A stretch of DNA of 15,711 bases from Pseudomonadota bacterium (GCA_028876585.1 JAGWRL010000148.1:1-15711); one strand, 5' to 3'. Numbered from the stretch's first letter, positions 6,962 through 14,749 are shown. Notes: a model not told the origin generated them from the letters alone. Numbers and translations are program-made.

Positions 6962-7743
6962 ACCGGCGCCATATCCGTCGTTACGCGCTGCCCTCGTTCG
7001 CGCTGATCGCCGCGCTCATCGGCTGGGAACTGGTGGTGCGGGTCAACCAAATCCAGCCCGTCATCCTGCCGGCGCCGAGCCTGGTGCTGACGACGCTGAT
7101 CGGCGATTGGCCGGTGCTGTTCCGTTCGCTGATCGTCACGCTGACGATCACCTTGCAGGCGCTGGTCGCGGCCACCGTCGGCGGCGCGCTGCTGGCGCTG
7201 GTGTTCGCCCGGTTCCGCTGGATCGAGGAGGCGTTCTTTCCGTTCGCCGTCATCATGCAGGTGACGCCGGTGATCTCGATCGCGCCGCTGCTGCTGGTCT
7301 ATCTCAGTTCCGGCGGCGCGGTGCTGGTGTGCTCGTTTCTGGTCGCCTTTTTCCCGATCCTGTCCAACACCGCGCTCGGGCTGTCCTCGGTCGATCACAA
7401 TCTGCTCGACCTGTTCCAGATGTATCGCGCCTCGCGCGGCCGGCAATTGCTGTGGCTGCGGCTGCCCTCCGCGCTGCCCTATTTCCTCGGCGGATTGCGG
7501 ATCGGCGGCGGCCTGGCGCTGATCGGCGCGATCGTGGCGGAGATCGCGGCGGGATCGGCCGGACAGGGATCGGGCCTCGCCTTCCGCATCATCGAGAGCG
7601 GCTACCGGCTCAACATTCCCCGCATGTTCGCCGCGCTGGTGCTGATCTCGCTGGCCGGCATTTTCATCTATCTGGCGCTGAGCGCGCTGTCCTATCTGCT
7701 GCTGCATCGCTGGCACGACAGCGCGCGGAGCCGCGAGACATGA
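6958..7743 (+). CDS. ABC transporter permease (SsuC/TauC/ThiX type)
   Basis: The 261-residue product is an inner-membrane permease with about six hydrophobic segments (near 11-29, 56-84, 94-116, 118-142, 183-200 and 224-250). The cytoplasmic EAA-type loop that docks the ATPase is visible at about 153-183, with the conserved glycine G161 and LP pair (169-170) in MYRASRGRQLLWLRLP. The start is GTG 6958, which overlaps the ATPase TGA by 4 bases; the G-rich stretch GGGGGG about 10 bases upstream can serve as ribosome binding site. Its own stop overlaps the ATG of the amidohydrolase gene (7740-7743), so transporter and enzyme are translationally coupled. That coupling is the best evidence that the imported compound is the substrate of the enzymes encoded downstream. 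Confidence 0.92.
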   Translation: MNRRHIRRYALPSFALIAALIGWELVVRVNQIQPVILPAPSLVLTTLIGDWPVLFRSLIVTLTITLQALVAATVGGALLALVFARFRWIEEAFFPFAVIMQVTPVISIAPLLLVYLSSGGAVLVCSFLVAFFPILSNTALGLSSVDHNLLDLFQMYRASRGRQLLWLRLPSALPYFLGGLRIGGGLALIGAIVAEIAAGSAGQGSGLAFRIIESGYRLNIPRMFAALVLISLAGIFIYLALSALSYLLLHRWHDSARSRET

Positions 7744-9050
7744 GCCCCGCGTTCAACATCGCCCGCGCGCGTCGCTGGGTCGCGGCGGACGCGCGCGTGC
7801 TGGGCGCGGATACGCCGCAACGCGACGCGCAGGGGTTCGGGCGGGTCGACATTCTCGTCGAGGCCGGCCGCATCGGCGCCGTCGCGCCGGCGGGCACGGC
7901 CGATTTCGGCGATGCGCCGCGCCTGCCGCTGGCGGGCCGCATCGCCACGCCGGCGTTCGTCGACGCGCACACCCATCTCGACAAGGGCCACATCTGGCGC
8001 CGCGCGCCCAATTCGAGCGGCGCTTTCGCCGACGCGGTCCAGACCACCGCGCGCGACCGCGCGACGCGCTGGAGCGCGGCCGACGTCGCCGCGCGGATGG
8101 AGTTCGCGCTGCGCTGCGCTTACGCCAATGGCACGCGGGCGATGCGCACCCATCTCGACAGCGTGCGGCCGCAGGCGGCGATTTCGTTTCCCGTCTTCGC
8201 CGCTTTGCGTGAGCGCTGGCGCGGCCGCGTCGAGCTGCAAGCCTCGCCTTTGTTCGGCGTCGACGTGCTGTTCGAGCCTGGCCATCTGGAGACGATCGAG
8301 GCGATCGTCGAGGCGCACGGCTCAAAACTGCTCGGCGCCGTGACTTATATGATTCCCCGCTTGCAGGAGGCGCTCGACGCGCTGTTCGCTGTGGCCGAAC
8401 GCAGGGGTTGGGATCTCGATTTCCACGTCGACGAATCCGCCGATCCCGCCGCCCGCTCGCTCGGGGCTATCGCCGAGACGGCGCTGGCGCGCCGCTTCGC
8501 GGGCAAGATTCTCGTCGGCCATTGCTGCTCGCTGGCGCGCCAGGACGAGCGCGAGCGCGACGAGGTGATCGACAAGGTCGCGCGCGCGAAGATCGACGTG
8601 GTGTCGCTGCCGATGTGCAACATGTTCCTGCAGGATCGGCAGGCGGGCCGCACGCCGCGCTGGCGCGGCGTCACCGCGCTGCACGAGTTGAAGGCGGCCG
8701 GCGTCGAGGTGATGATCGCCGGCGACAACACGCGCGATCCGTTCTACGCCTATGGCGATCTCGACATGCTGGAGGTGTGGCGCGAGGGCGTGCGCATCCT
8801 GCATCTCGATTACCCCCACGCCGACTGGGCCGACGCGGTCGGCGCGGCGCCGGCGCGGGCGATGCGTCTCGCGCCGCCGCGGCTGGCGGTCGGCGAGCCC
8901 GCCGACATGATCCTGACGCAGGCGCGCGATTTCACCGAATTGTTCGCGCGGCCGCACGGCGACCGGGTCGTGGTGCGCGACGGCGCCGCGCTCGACGCCG
9001 CGCCGCCGGCCTATGCCGAACTCGACGCCTTGGAGGGTCTGGCGCCATGA
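7740..9050 (+). CDS. Cytosine deaminase (CodA)-like amidohydrolase
   Basis: The 436-residue product is an amidohydrolase-superfamily TIM-barrel metalloenzyme resembling E. coli CodA. Metal and catalytic residues align: H77 and H79 (VDAHTHLD), H229 and E232 (DFHVDES), H261 (VGHCCSLA) and D329 (IAGDNTRDP). The MCNMFLQDRQAGRTPRWRG segment matches the equivalent CodA region. Two CodA substrate contacts differ: Q156 of CodA corresponds to L171 (ASPLFG instead of AFPQEG), and D314 to N330. It therefore probably deaminates or hydrolyses a different ring compound (creatinine, an isocytosine or triazine-like compound, or a cyclic amide are possible). A short N-terminal beta-sandwich part (about 1-72) precedes the barrel. 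ATG 7740 overlaps the permease stop, and the TGA overlaps the next ATG, by 4 bases each. It is cytosolic, with no signal peptide. Confidence 0.85.
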   Translation: MSPAFNIARARRWVAADARVLGADTPQRDAQGFGRVDILVEAGRIGAVAPAGTADFGDAPRLPLAGRIATPAFVDAHTHLDKGHIWRRAPNSSGAFADAVQTTARDRATRWSAADVAARMEFALRCAYANGTRAMRTHLDSVRPQAAISFPVFAALRERWRGRVELQASPLFGVDVLFEPGHLETIEAIVEAHGSKLLGAVTYMIPRLQEALDALFAVAERRGWDLDFHVDESADPAARSLGAIAETALARRFAGKILVGHCCSLARQDERERDEVIDKVARAKIDVVSLPMCNMFLQDRQAGRTPRWRGVTALHELKAAGVEVMIAGDNTRDPFYAYGDLDMLEVWREGVRILHLDYPHADWADAVGAAPARAMRLAPPRLAVGEPADMILTQARDFTELFARPHGDRVVVRDGAALDAAPPAYAELDALEGLAP

Positions 9051-10474
9051 CGCCCGCTTATGACATCGCCGGTTTTCGCGCCGCCATCGGCGACGTCAAG
9101 GTCGAGGACAATCCGACGCTGGTCAAACAGAAGAGCCGTGATTTCTACTGGTACTCGCCGGTGCTGAAGCGCGAGTTGGAGCATGTCAGCGCCGACATCA
9201 TGGCCTCGCCGCGCAATGAGGACGAAGTGCGCGCCGTGCTGGCGGCGGCCTATCGCTTCGGCGTGCCGGTGACGCCGCGCGGCTCGGCCACCGGCAATTA
9301 CGGCCAGGCGATGCCGCTCAACGGCGGCGTGCTGCTCAATCTGGCCGAGATGAACCGCGTCATCTCGATCGCGCACGGCCGCGTCGTCTGCGAGCCCGGC
9401 GCTTTGCTGATCGACGTTGATCGCGCGCTGGCGGCGAGCGGTCAGGAATTGCGGATGTTTCCGTCCACCCGCGCCACCGCCTCGGTCGCCGGATTCGTCG
9501 CCGGCGGCTCGGGCGGCGTCGGCTCGATCAGTTGGGGCGGCCTGCGCGATTTCGGCAATGTGATCCGCCTGCGCCTGCTGACGATGGAGGAGACGCCGCG
9601 CGCGCTCGAACTCACCGGCGCCGATCTGCACAAGGCGATCCACGCCTATGGCACCAACGGGATCATCACCGAAGTCGAGATGCCGCTGGCGCCGCGATAC
9701 GATTGGGTCGACGTGATGGTCGGCTTCGACGGCTTCGAGGCGGCCTGCGCCTACGCCGCCGCGCTCGGCGCGCAGGACGGCATCCTCAAGAAGCTCGTGA
9801 CCACCGTCGCGGCGCCGGCGCCGCACGCCTATTTCCTGCGCCATCGCGGCCTGATCCCGCCCGACGCGAGCGTCGCGATCCTGATGATCGCGCCGCATGC
9901 GCTCGACGCCTTCTATGCGTTCACCCAGCCGTGGAAGGCGAAAATCCTGCTCGATTCGAGCCGCGCCGCGCCGGAGACGCTGAAAGGGCTGCCGCCCAAT
10001 TACGAATTGACCTGGAACCACACCACCTTGCGCGCGCTGCGCGTCGATCCCTCGATCACCTATCTGCAAGTGCGCTACGGCGACGGGCTGCCGCTCGAGC
10101 GGGCGCACAGGATTTTGCGCAAATACGCGGGCGAACTGACCGGACATCTCGAATTCATCCGCTTCAACGGGCGGATCGAATTCGCCGGCCTGCCGCTGGT
10201 CCGCTTCACCGACGAGGCGCGGCTCGACGCGATCATTCGCGATCACGAAGAGATGGGCGCGTTCGTGTTCAACCCGCATCGCTACACCCTGGAAGAGGGC
10301 GGCATGAAGCAGACCGACGCGATCCAGCTCGCCTTCAAGCGCGAGACCGATCCGCGCGGCCTGCTCAATCCCGGCAAGATGATCGCGTTCGAGGACCCCG
10401 ACTTCGATTTCACCGGCGGCCAGTCCTATCTGTTTCCGGGCCTTGAGGCGCGCGCGGCGGCGGCGCGCGGCTGA
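9047..10474 (+). CDS. FAD-binding oxidase/dehydrogenase, GlcD/VAO (PCMH) type
   Basis: The 475-residue product has a PCMH-type FAD-binding domain at about 48-220: the pyrophosphate-binding loop PRGSATGNYGQ (77-87) aligns with the PRGxGTG motif of GlcD proteins, GGVLLNLAEMNRV follows, and GGSGGVGSISWGG lies at 153-165. The C terminus has the family's GLLNPGKM (438-445). Such enzymes oxidise hydroxyacids, alcohols or amines using FAD, passing electrons to oxygen, a quinone or another protein. There is no signal peptide or membrane segment, so it is likely cytosolic. It overlaps the amidohydrolase gene by 4 bases and the following reductase gene by 1, so it probably oxidises an intermediate of the same pathway, perhaps with electrons passing to or from the flavoprotein encoded downstream. 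The substrate is unknown; it is not necessarily glycolate. Confidence 0.85.
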   Translation: MTPAYDIAGFRAAIGDVKVEDNPTLVKQKSRDFYWYSPVLKRELEHVSADIMASPRNEDEVRAVLAAAYRFGVPVTPRGSATGNYGQAMPLNGGVLLNLAEMNRVISIAHGRVVCEPGALLIDVDRALAASGQELRMFPSTRATASVAGFVAGGSGGVGSISWGGLRDFGNVIRLRLLTMEETPRALELTGADLHKAIHAYGTNGIITEVEMPLAPRYDWVDVMVGFDGFEAACAYAAALGAQDGILKKLVTTVAAPAPHAYFLRHRGLIPPDASVAILMIAPHALDAFYAFTQPWKAKILLDSSRAAPETLKGLPPNYELTWNHTTLRALRVDPSITYLQVRYGDGLPLERAHRILRKYAGELTGHLEFIRFNGRIEFAGLPLVRFTDEARLDAIIRDHEEMGAFVFNPHRYTLEEGGMKQTDAIQLAFKRETDPRGLLNPGKMIAFEDPDFDFTGGQSYLFPGLEARAAAARG

Positions 10475-11058
10475 TGCGCGTTCTCGTGCTCTACGCCCAC
10501 CCGGTCGAGACCAGTTTTGGCGCGGCCGTGCATCGCGCATTGGTCGATGCGCTCAGCGGCGGCGGGCATCAGGTCGACGATTGCGATCTCAACGCCGAGG
10601 GGTTCGATCCGGTGATGACGCGGCAGGATCGGCTCGATTATCACGACGTTTCCCTCAACCGCCGCCGCGTCGCGCCCTATGTCGAGCGTTTGCTGGCGGC
10701 GGATGCGGCGGTGTTGGCGTTCCCGGTGTGGAACATGGGCTTTCCCGCCATCCTCAAGGGGTTCATCGACAAAGTGTTCCTGCCCGGCGTCAGCTTCACG
10801 TTGAGCGAGCGGGGCGATTACACGCCCTGCCTGCACAACATCAGGAAGCTCGGCGTCGCCTGCACCTATGGCGGCACGCGGCTGCGCACCTTTGTCGCCG
10901 GCGATCCGTGCCGGCGCTTCATCACACGTTCGTTACGGGCGGCCTGCGCGCCGGGCGCGGCCTGCGATTATCTGGCGCTGCACGACATGAATCACGCCCG
11001 CGCCGACCGCCGCGCCGCCTTTCTGGCGACGGTGACGCGGCGGTTCGCGGGTTGGTGA
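10474..11058 (+). CDS. Flavodoxin-fold NAD(P)H-dependent oxidoreductase (KefF/MdaB/NQO1-like)
   Basis: The 194-residue product has the Flavodoxin_2 pattern: VLVLYAHPVETSFG at the N terminus for flavin phosphate binding, and FPVWNMGFPAILKGFIDKVF (83-102), the typical isoalloxazine-side loop. Members use NAD(P)H to reduce quinones, free flavins or azo compounds through FMN or FAD. In this operon it may supply reduced flavin or recycle electrons for the FAD enzyme, or reduce a pathway intermediate. The ATG at 10474 shares one base with the preceding TGA (TGATG), so it is coupled. It is the last gene of the operon: 106 bases follow before sppA, which has its own strong ribosome binding site. I see no clear terminator in that gap. 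Confidence 0.87.
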   Translation: MRVLVLYAHPVETSFGAAVHRALVDALSGGGHQVDDCDLNAEGFDPVMTRQDRLDYHDVSLNRRRVAPYVERLLAADAAVLAFPVWNMGFPAILKGFIDKVFLPGVSFTLSERGDYTPCLHNIRKLGVACTYGGTRLRTFVAGDPCRRFITRSLRAACAPGAACDYLALHDMNHARADRRAAFLATVTRRFAGW

Positions 11059-11164
11059 GGCTTTCGCGCGCGACGGCGGCGCTTGCGGAGGCGGGCCGCG
11101 CTCGTTAACGTCAACGTTCCAAACTTTCTGGCCGCGGGCCCTGAATTCACCAAGGAGGAGACGG

Positions 11165-12100
11165 GTGTCGGTGTCGGCTGACTATTTGCTGGATCGCCGC
11201 AGGCTGTCGCGTCAGCTGACGGTGTGGCGCGCGATCGCGTTCGGCGTCGCCGCGCTCGCCCTGATCGCGCTCGGCTTGCGGTTCGGCGGCTATCGGCTGG
11301 GCGTGGGCGGCGATCATGTCGCCAAGCTGCGGATCTCCGGCCTCATCACCGGCGACGACGCCACCGTCGCGGCCTTGCGCGAGATCGGCAAATCGGGCGC
11401 GCGCGCGGTGATCCTCGACATCGACAGCCCCGGCGGCACCACCGCCGGCTCGGAACGGCTGTACAACGAAATCCGCCGCCTCGCCGCCAAGAAGCCGACC
11501 GTCGCGGTCGTCGGCGCCTTGGGCGCGTCGGGCGCCTATATCACGGCGCTGGCGGCCGACCGCATCTTCGTGCGCGAGACCTCGCTGGTCGGCTCGATCG
11601 GCGTGCTGGCGCAATTTCCCAACGTGTCCGGCCTGCTCGACAAGTTCGGGGTCAAATATGAGACGATCAAATCCTCGCCGCTGAAGGCGGTTCCCAACGG
11701 GCTGGAGCCGACCAGCGACGCGGCGCGGGCGGCGATCGCCGCCGTGATCGACGATTCCTTCGCCTGGTTCAAGGCGCTGGTGCGCGAGCGGCGCGGCATG
11801 AGCGACGACGAGCTGGCGCGCGTCGACGACGGCCGCATCTTCACCGGGCGGCAGAGCCTGCCGCTGAAACTGGCCGACGCGTTCGGCGGCGAGCGCGAGG
11901 CGGAGGCGTGGTTGACCGCGAACAAGGGCTTGCCGAAGGACCTTCCGATGCGCGATTATTCGCCGGGTTCGGGTTTGGCGGGATTCACGCTAAAGAGCCT
12001 CGGCGGCGGTCCGCTGTCGGTGCTGTGGCGCGCGTTCGGCGGCGAGGGCGGATCGGTTGACGGTCTGGTCTCGATTTGGCAGATGTCGGCCGGAAATTAA
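11165..12100 (+). CDS. sppA: Signal peptide peptidase SppA, 36K type (peptidase S49)
   Basis: The 311-residue product is a membrane-anchored serine protease with a transmembrane segment at about 21-40 and a single S49 domain, as in the short (36K) SppA class. The catalytic dyad is S122 (in GALGASGAY) and K174 (in SSPLKAVPNG). Their 52-residue spacing equals that in Bacillus subtilis SppA (S147, K199). DIDSPGG at 85-91 is the conserved oxyanion-side loop. It degrades cleaved signal peptides in the inner membrane. The start is GTG 11165 with AGGAGG at 11153-11158 and 6-base spacing; a second in-frame GTG at 11171 is less well spaced. It lies 47 bases ahead of ihfB, an arrangement often seen in alphaproteobacteria. 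Confidence 0.92.
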   Translation: MSVSADYLLDRRRLSRQLTVWRAIAFGVAALALIALGLRFGGYRLGVGGDHVAKLRISGLITGDDATVAALREIGKSGARAVILDIDSPGGTTAGSERLYNEIRRLAAKKPTVAVVGALGASGAYITALAADRIFVRETSLVGSIGVLAQFPNVSGLLDKFGVKYETIKSSPLKAVPNGLEPTSDAARAAIAAVIDDSFAWFKALVRERRGMSDDELARVDDGRIFTGRQSLPLKLADAFGGEREAEAWLTANKGLPKDLPMRDYSPGSGLAGFTLKSLGGGPLSVLWRAFGGEGGSVDGLVSIWQMSAGN

Positions 12101-12147
12101 GGGCCAGCCTCGATGAGGCGCGTCACGGTTCGTGAAGGGGCGGCGTC

Positions 12148-12426
12148 GTGATTAAATCGGAATTGGTACAGCGTTTGGCGGCGCGCAACCCGCACCTCTA
12201 CCAGCGCGACATCGAAAACATCGTCGATGCGATCCTCGGCGAGATCACCAACGCGCTGTCGCGCGGCGACCGCGTCGAGCTGCGCGGCTTCGGCGCGTTC
12301 TCGACCAAGCAGCGTCAGGCGCGCACCGGGCGCAATCCGCGCACGGGCGACAAAGTGCCGGTCGAAGAAAAATTCGTGCCCTTCTTCAAGACGGGCAAAG
12401 AGATGCGCGAGCGGCTCAACAAGTAA
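12148..12426 (+). CDS. ihfB: Integration host factor subunit beta
   Basis: The 92-residue DNABII protein starts [10 protein letters not shown] and has the minor-groove-inserting beta arm with [11 protein letters not shown] (61-71), including the intercalating P64. The C-terminal pattern [20 protein letters not shown] is diagnostic of the beta subunit rather than HU or IHF alpha. With IHF alpha (not in this window) it bends DNA by about 160 degrees and assists transcription, recombination and replication. The start is GTG 12148 with GAAGGGG at 12134-12140, 7-base spacing. It follows sppA, likely in the same transcript, and is convergent with the secreted-protein gene 26 bases away. Confidence 0.95.
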   Translation: MIKSELVQRLAARNPHLYQRDIENIVDAILGEITNALSRGDRVELRGFGAFSTKQRQARTGRNPRTGDKVPVEEKFVPFFKTGKEMRERLNK

Positions 12427-12452
12427 AGCCGCCGCGCCGCGAGCGCACGCCC

Positions 12453-13256
12453 TCAGTCGAGCGTGCCGACCGGCAGATCGTTGATCTTCTTGCGCCCGCT
12501 CTCCGCTTTCGGCTTGACCGCGTCGGGCGCTTTCTCAACCTCCGCCTTCGTCTGCGCCGGCTCCGGCGTCGCCGCCGGCTTGGGCGCTTCGACGGCCTTG
12601 GGCGCTTCCACGGGCTTGGCCGTCTCGGCCGGCTTCACGCTGTCGGCGGGGGTTGGCGATTTCGGCGCCTCGGCGGTCGGCGCGACGGCGGCCATCGACG
12701 AGGGCGTCGGCGTCGCGTCCGGGCTTGGCGCGTCGGCGGGCGCCTTCGCGACGTTGGTGTGGTGGTGTTTCTTCGCCGTCTGCCGTTTCGCCTTGGCCGC
12801 GTCGGGCGCGCGATCGGGCGGAATGGGTTTCGACGAGAATATGCCGTCGCTGCCGTAAACGCGCGTCGGCGGGTTGAGCACGTCGTCGAACGCCGTTCTG
12901 TCGTCGTGCTTGGCCGGCGCGTCGGCCTGGCCCGCATCGCGCGACGGCCGCATGACCCGTTCGTCGTCGTTGCGCGATCGGCGCGCAGTGGCGAAGCGTT
13001 CCAGCACCCGGCCGTCATGCGCGCTGACGATCAGCCGCAAGGTGCGTCCGGAAACGGAATTGACGTCGCAGATATAGACATCGCCGCGCCGCAGCAGCGG
13101 TCCGCGCAGTTCATAGCCGTTGTCTGCGAGCATGCCGGCCACCTGTCGCGGCGACATGTCGAAGAATGAGAAAAAGTTCTGCGCGCGCGCAGCCGGCGAA
13201 ATGAGCAGCGCCGCCGCCAACGCCAGGCTCGACGCCGCTGCGTACCGAATGGCCAT
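12453..13256 (-). CDS. Secreted hypothetical protein with a small N-terminal domain and long Pro/Ala/Lys-rich tail
   Basis: The 267-residue product begins with a clear Sec signal peptide, cleaved after ARA at about residue 25. A short ordered region at about 26-90 follows (FFDMSPRQVAGMLADNGYEL, then GDVYICDVNSVSGRTLRLIVSAHDGRVLERF), whose 'modify, then report on a residue-by-residue relation' pattern of strands resembles PepSY-like domains only loosely. The remaining 175 residues are low complexity, rich in Pro, Ala, Lys, Glu and Thr, with a KKHHH stretch and near-repeats of the VEAPK/AEAPK type. I do not recognise a function; a periplasmic or envelope-spanning linker protein is possible. The start is ATG 13256 with GAGGAG and 6-base spacing; a TTG at 13274 is in frame but would lie upstream of that site. 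A CtrA-like box lies 52-66 bases upstream of the start. Confidence 0.75.
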   Translation of the reverse strand: MAIRYAAASSLALAAALLISPAARAQNFFSFFDMSPRQVAGMLADNGYELRGPLLRRGDVYICDVNSVSGRTLRLIVSAHDGRVLERFATARRSRNDDERVMRPSRDAGQADAPAKHDDRTAFDDVLNPPTRVYGSDGIFSSKPIPPDRAPDAAKAKRQTAKKHHHTNVAKAPADAPSPDATPTPSSMAAVAPTAEAPKSPTPADSVKPAETAKPVEAPKAVEAPKPAATPEPAQTKAEVEKAPDAVKPKAESGRKKINDLPVGTLD

Positions 13257-13307
13257 AACCCGCTCCTCGAACAACGCCTACAAGGTAAACGGCCTTGTCG
13301 GCGCAAA

Positions 13308-13322
13308 TTAAGGCTTCGTTAG
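13308..13322 (-). promoter_or_regulatory. CtrA-like box upstream of the secreted-protein gene
   Basis: The minus strand reads CTAACGAAGCCTTAA, matching TTAA-N7-TTAA in 7 of 8 positions, and 12 of 15 bases match the box upstream of ccrM (TTAACGAAGTCTTAT) in the same orientation. It ends 51 bases before ATG 13256. TTTACC at 13289-13284 is a possible -10 about 17 bases after CTTAAT (13312-13307), so the box would overlap the -35, as in known CtrA-activated promoters. Confidence 0.38.
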
Positions 13323-13328
13323 GACATT

Positions 13329-14390
13329 CTAGGCCCGGCCGCGCGCCAACGCCAGGAAGGCGTCGATTTCCGCGCCGGAAGTTTCAAACGAGGTTACCAG
13401 CCGGATCAGCGTCTCGCCCGGGCCGGGCGTGCGCTCGGGCGGCACGGCGCGGGTCGGCCAATCGTAAAACACCGCGCCAGCCGCGCGCCAGTCGGCGATC
13501 CGCGCCGTCGGCGCGATCACGAACACCTCGTTGATCTCGACCGGCCAGCCGGCGCGCACGCCGGGAATGGCGGTCAGGCCGTCGAACAGCCGCCGCGCGG
13601 CGGCGTTGGCGCGCGCGGCGAGGTCGAGCCAATGGTCGGCTGCGAGATAGGCCTCCATCTGCGCGCCGAGCAGGCGCCCCTTCGACAAGGTGTGGCCGCC
13701 GCGCTTGCGCAGGAAGGGAAAACTCTCGGCGCGGCGCTTGTCGAAGAAGATCACCGCCTCGCAGGCGAGCGCGCCGTTCTTGGTCGCGCCGAACGACAAC
13801 GCGTCGATCCCGGCCCGCCAGCTCATTTCGGCGGGCGAACATTGCGCGGCGACGAGGGCGTTGGCGAACCGGGCGCCGTCCATATGGACGGCGAGCCCTT
13901 GCGCATGGGCGATCTCGGTCAGCGCCCGGATTTCGTCGAGGCTGTAGATCGTGCCGGCCTCGGTCGCCTGCGACAGGGTGAGCGCCGCCGGCTGGCAGGA
14001 TTTGACCAGGCCGCGCGGAAAACGGGCCAAAGTCTCGCGCAAGGCGTCGGGCGTGATCTTGCCGTCGTAGCCGGGGATGCCGACCAGCTTGGCGCCGCCG
14101 GCGAAAAATTCCGGCGCGCCGCATTCGTCGTCGTGGACGTGGCTTTCCTCATGGCAGAACACGGCCTCCCACGGCCGCGCGAGCGCGGACAACGCCAGCG
14201 CGTTGGCCGCCGTGCCGGTGGCGACCAGAAAGGCGGCCAACTCCGTCTCGAAGACGTCCGCCAGCCGCGCCGTCGCGCGGCCCGACCAGGGGTCGGCGCC
14301 ATAGGCGGCCGCCGCGCCCTGCGACGCCGCGGCGATGGCGGCCAGAATGGCCGGCGTCGCGCCGGCCCCGTTGTCGCTGGCGAAATTCAA
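13329..14390 (-). CDS. ltaE: Low-specificity L-threonine aldolase (PLP-dependent)
   Basis: The 353-residue product matches the threonine aldolase / beta-eliminating lyase family. It starts NFASDNGAGATPAILAAI, has VHMDGARF with D171, which contacts the PLP ring nitrogen, and SFGATKNGA with the Schiff-base lysine K204. The enzyme cleaves L-threonine or L-allo-threonine to glycine and acetaldehyde in the cytosol. The best start is a TTG at 14390-14388, preceded by GAGGGGGG about 5 bases upstream; homologues begin at this residue. The frame remains open for another 1.1 kb upstream, across the intergenic region and antisense to gltB, but that part has no family similarity. It diverges from gltB and ends 72 bases before the secreted-protein start in the same direction. 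Confidence 0.9.
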   Translation of the reverse strand: MNFASDNGAGATPAILAAIAAASQGAAAAYGADPWSGRATARLADVFETELAAFLVATGTAANALALSALARPWEAVFCHEESHVHDDECGAPEFFAGGAKLVGIPGYDGKITPDALRETLARFPRGLVKSCQPAALTLSQATEAGTIYSLDEIRALTEIAHAQGLAVHMDGARFANALVAAQCSPAEMSWRAGIDALSFGATKNGALACEAVIFFDKRRAESFPFLRKRGGHTLSKGRLLGAQMEAYLAADHWLDLAARANAAARRLFDGLTAIPGVRAGWPVEINEVFVIAPTARIADWRAAGAVFYDWPTRAVPPERTPGPGETLIRLVTSFETSGAEIDAFLALARGRA

Positions 14391-14455
14391 GCCGCCCCCC
14401 TCGTGTTGACGCCCGCCTTTTGCCGGCGCCGCGCGCGCTTGACAAGCAAGGCGGA

Positions 14456-14473
14456 CGGCAAACGGTTTTGCCG
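14456..14473. other. Small perfect hairpin CGGCAAACGGTTTTGCCG
   Basis: A 7-bp stem with a CGGT loop, AT-rich for its surroundings, followed on the plus strand by AAAATATTG. It lies in the ltaE-gltB gap, 66 bases upstream of the threonine aldolase start. It could be part of that gene's leader or an operator. No U tract follows it on either strand. Confidence 0.25.
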
Positions 14474-14604
14474 AAAATATTGTCGCAAGCGGCCGTCGCG
14501 ACGCCTTGTGCGCGGCGGCCCTTTCTGGCATCCTTAACGAGATAGGACAGTCTTGCTGACCCATTCGCGCACGGCGCGGAGTTTGCAAGGCGCAAGGGCG
14601 CATC

Positions 14605-14652
14605 ATGTCGGACGCGACGCACGCTGCCAAACGTTGGAAACGCCGCGCCTGA
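14605..14652 (+). CDS. Possible 15-residue leader peptide upstream of gltB
   Basis: ATG at 14605 is preceded by AAGGG (14594-14598) with 6-base spacing and opens a frame encoding MSDATHAAKRWKRRA, ending in TGA (14650-14652), 116 bases before gltB. A well-placed ribosome binding site in a region otherwise without genes is the only support; the basic C terminus has no run of a regulatory amino acid. Chance is a serious alternative. Confidence 0.17.
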   Translation: MSDATHAAKRWKRRA

Positions 14653-14703
14653 ACGGCTTCGGCGCCGACTGCCCCTGTCCCCCGCATCGCAATTGAATTA
14701 GAC

Positions 14704-14749
14704 AGCCTGAAAATTCGATACGAGCGCTTAAGCTGGCGCGTTTCAGGCT
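14704..14749 (+). promoter_or_regulatory. Inverted repeat in the gltB leader
   Basis: AGCCTGAAA (14704-14712) and TTTCAGGCT (14741-14749) are perfect 9-base inverted repeats with 28 bases between. The second arm ends 5 bases before the AAGGGAG ribosome binding site (14755-14761) of gltB. Either a leader stem-loop affecting translation or two half-sites for a regulator is possible. Confidence 0.33.

Noticed and set aside
14439..14444. TTGACA hexamer as the gltB promoter -35
   Set aside because: No acceptable -10 hexamer lies 16-18 bases downstream, and the hairpin occupies that position.
14526..14541. TTAACGAGATAGGACA as a third CtrA-type box in the gltB upstream region
   Set aside because: Only one TTAA half-site is present; the second half reads GGAC.
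14734..14749. TGGCGC-N5-AGGC resembling a sigma-54 -24/-12 element before gltB
   Set aside because: GG and GC are 10 bases apart as required, but the -12 part is a poor match and transcription would start at about 14760, inside the ribosome binding site.
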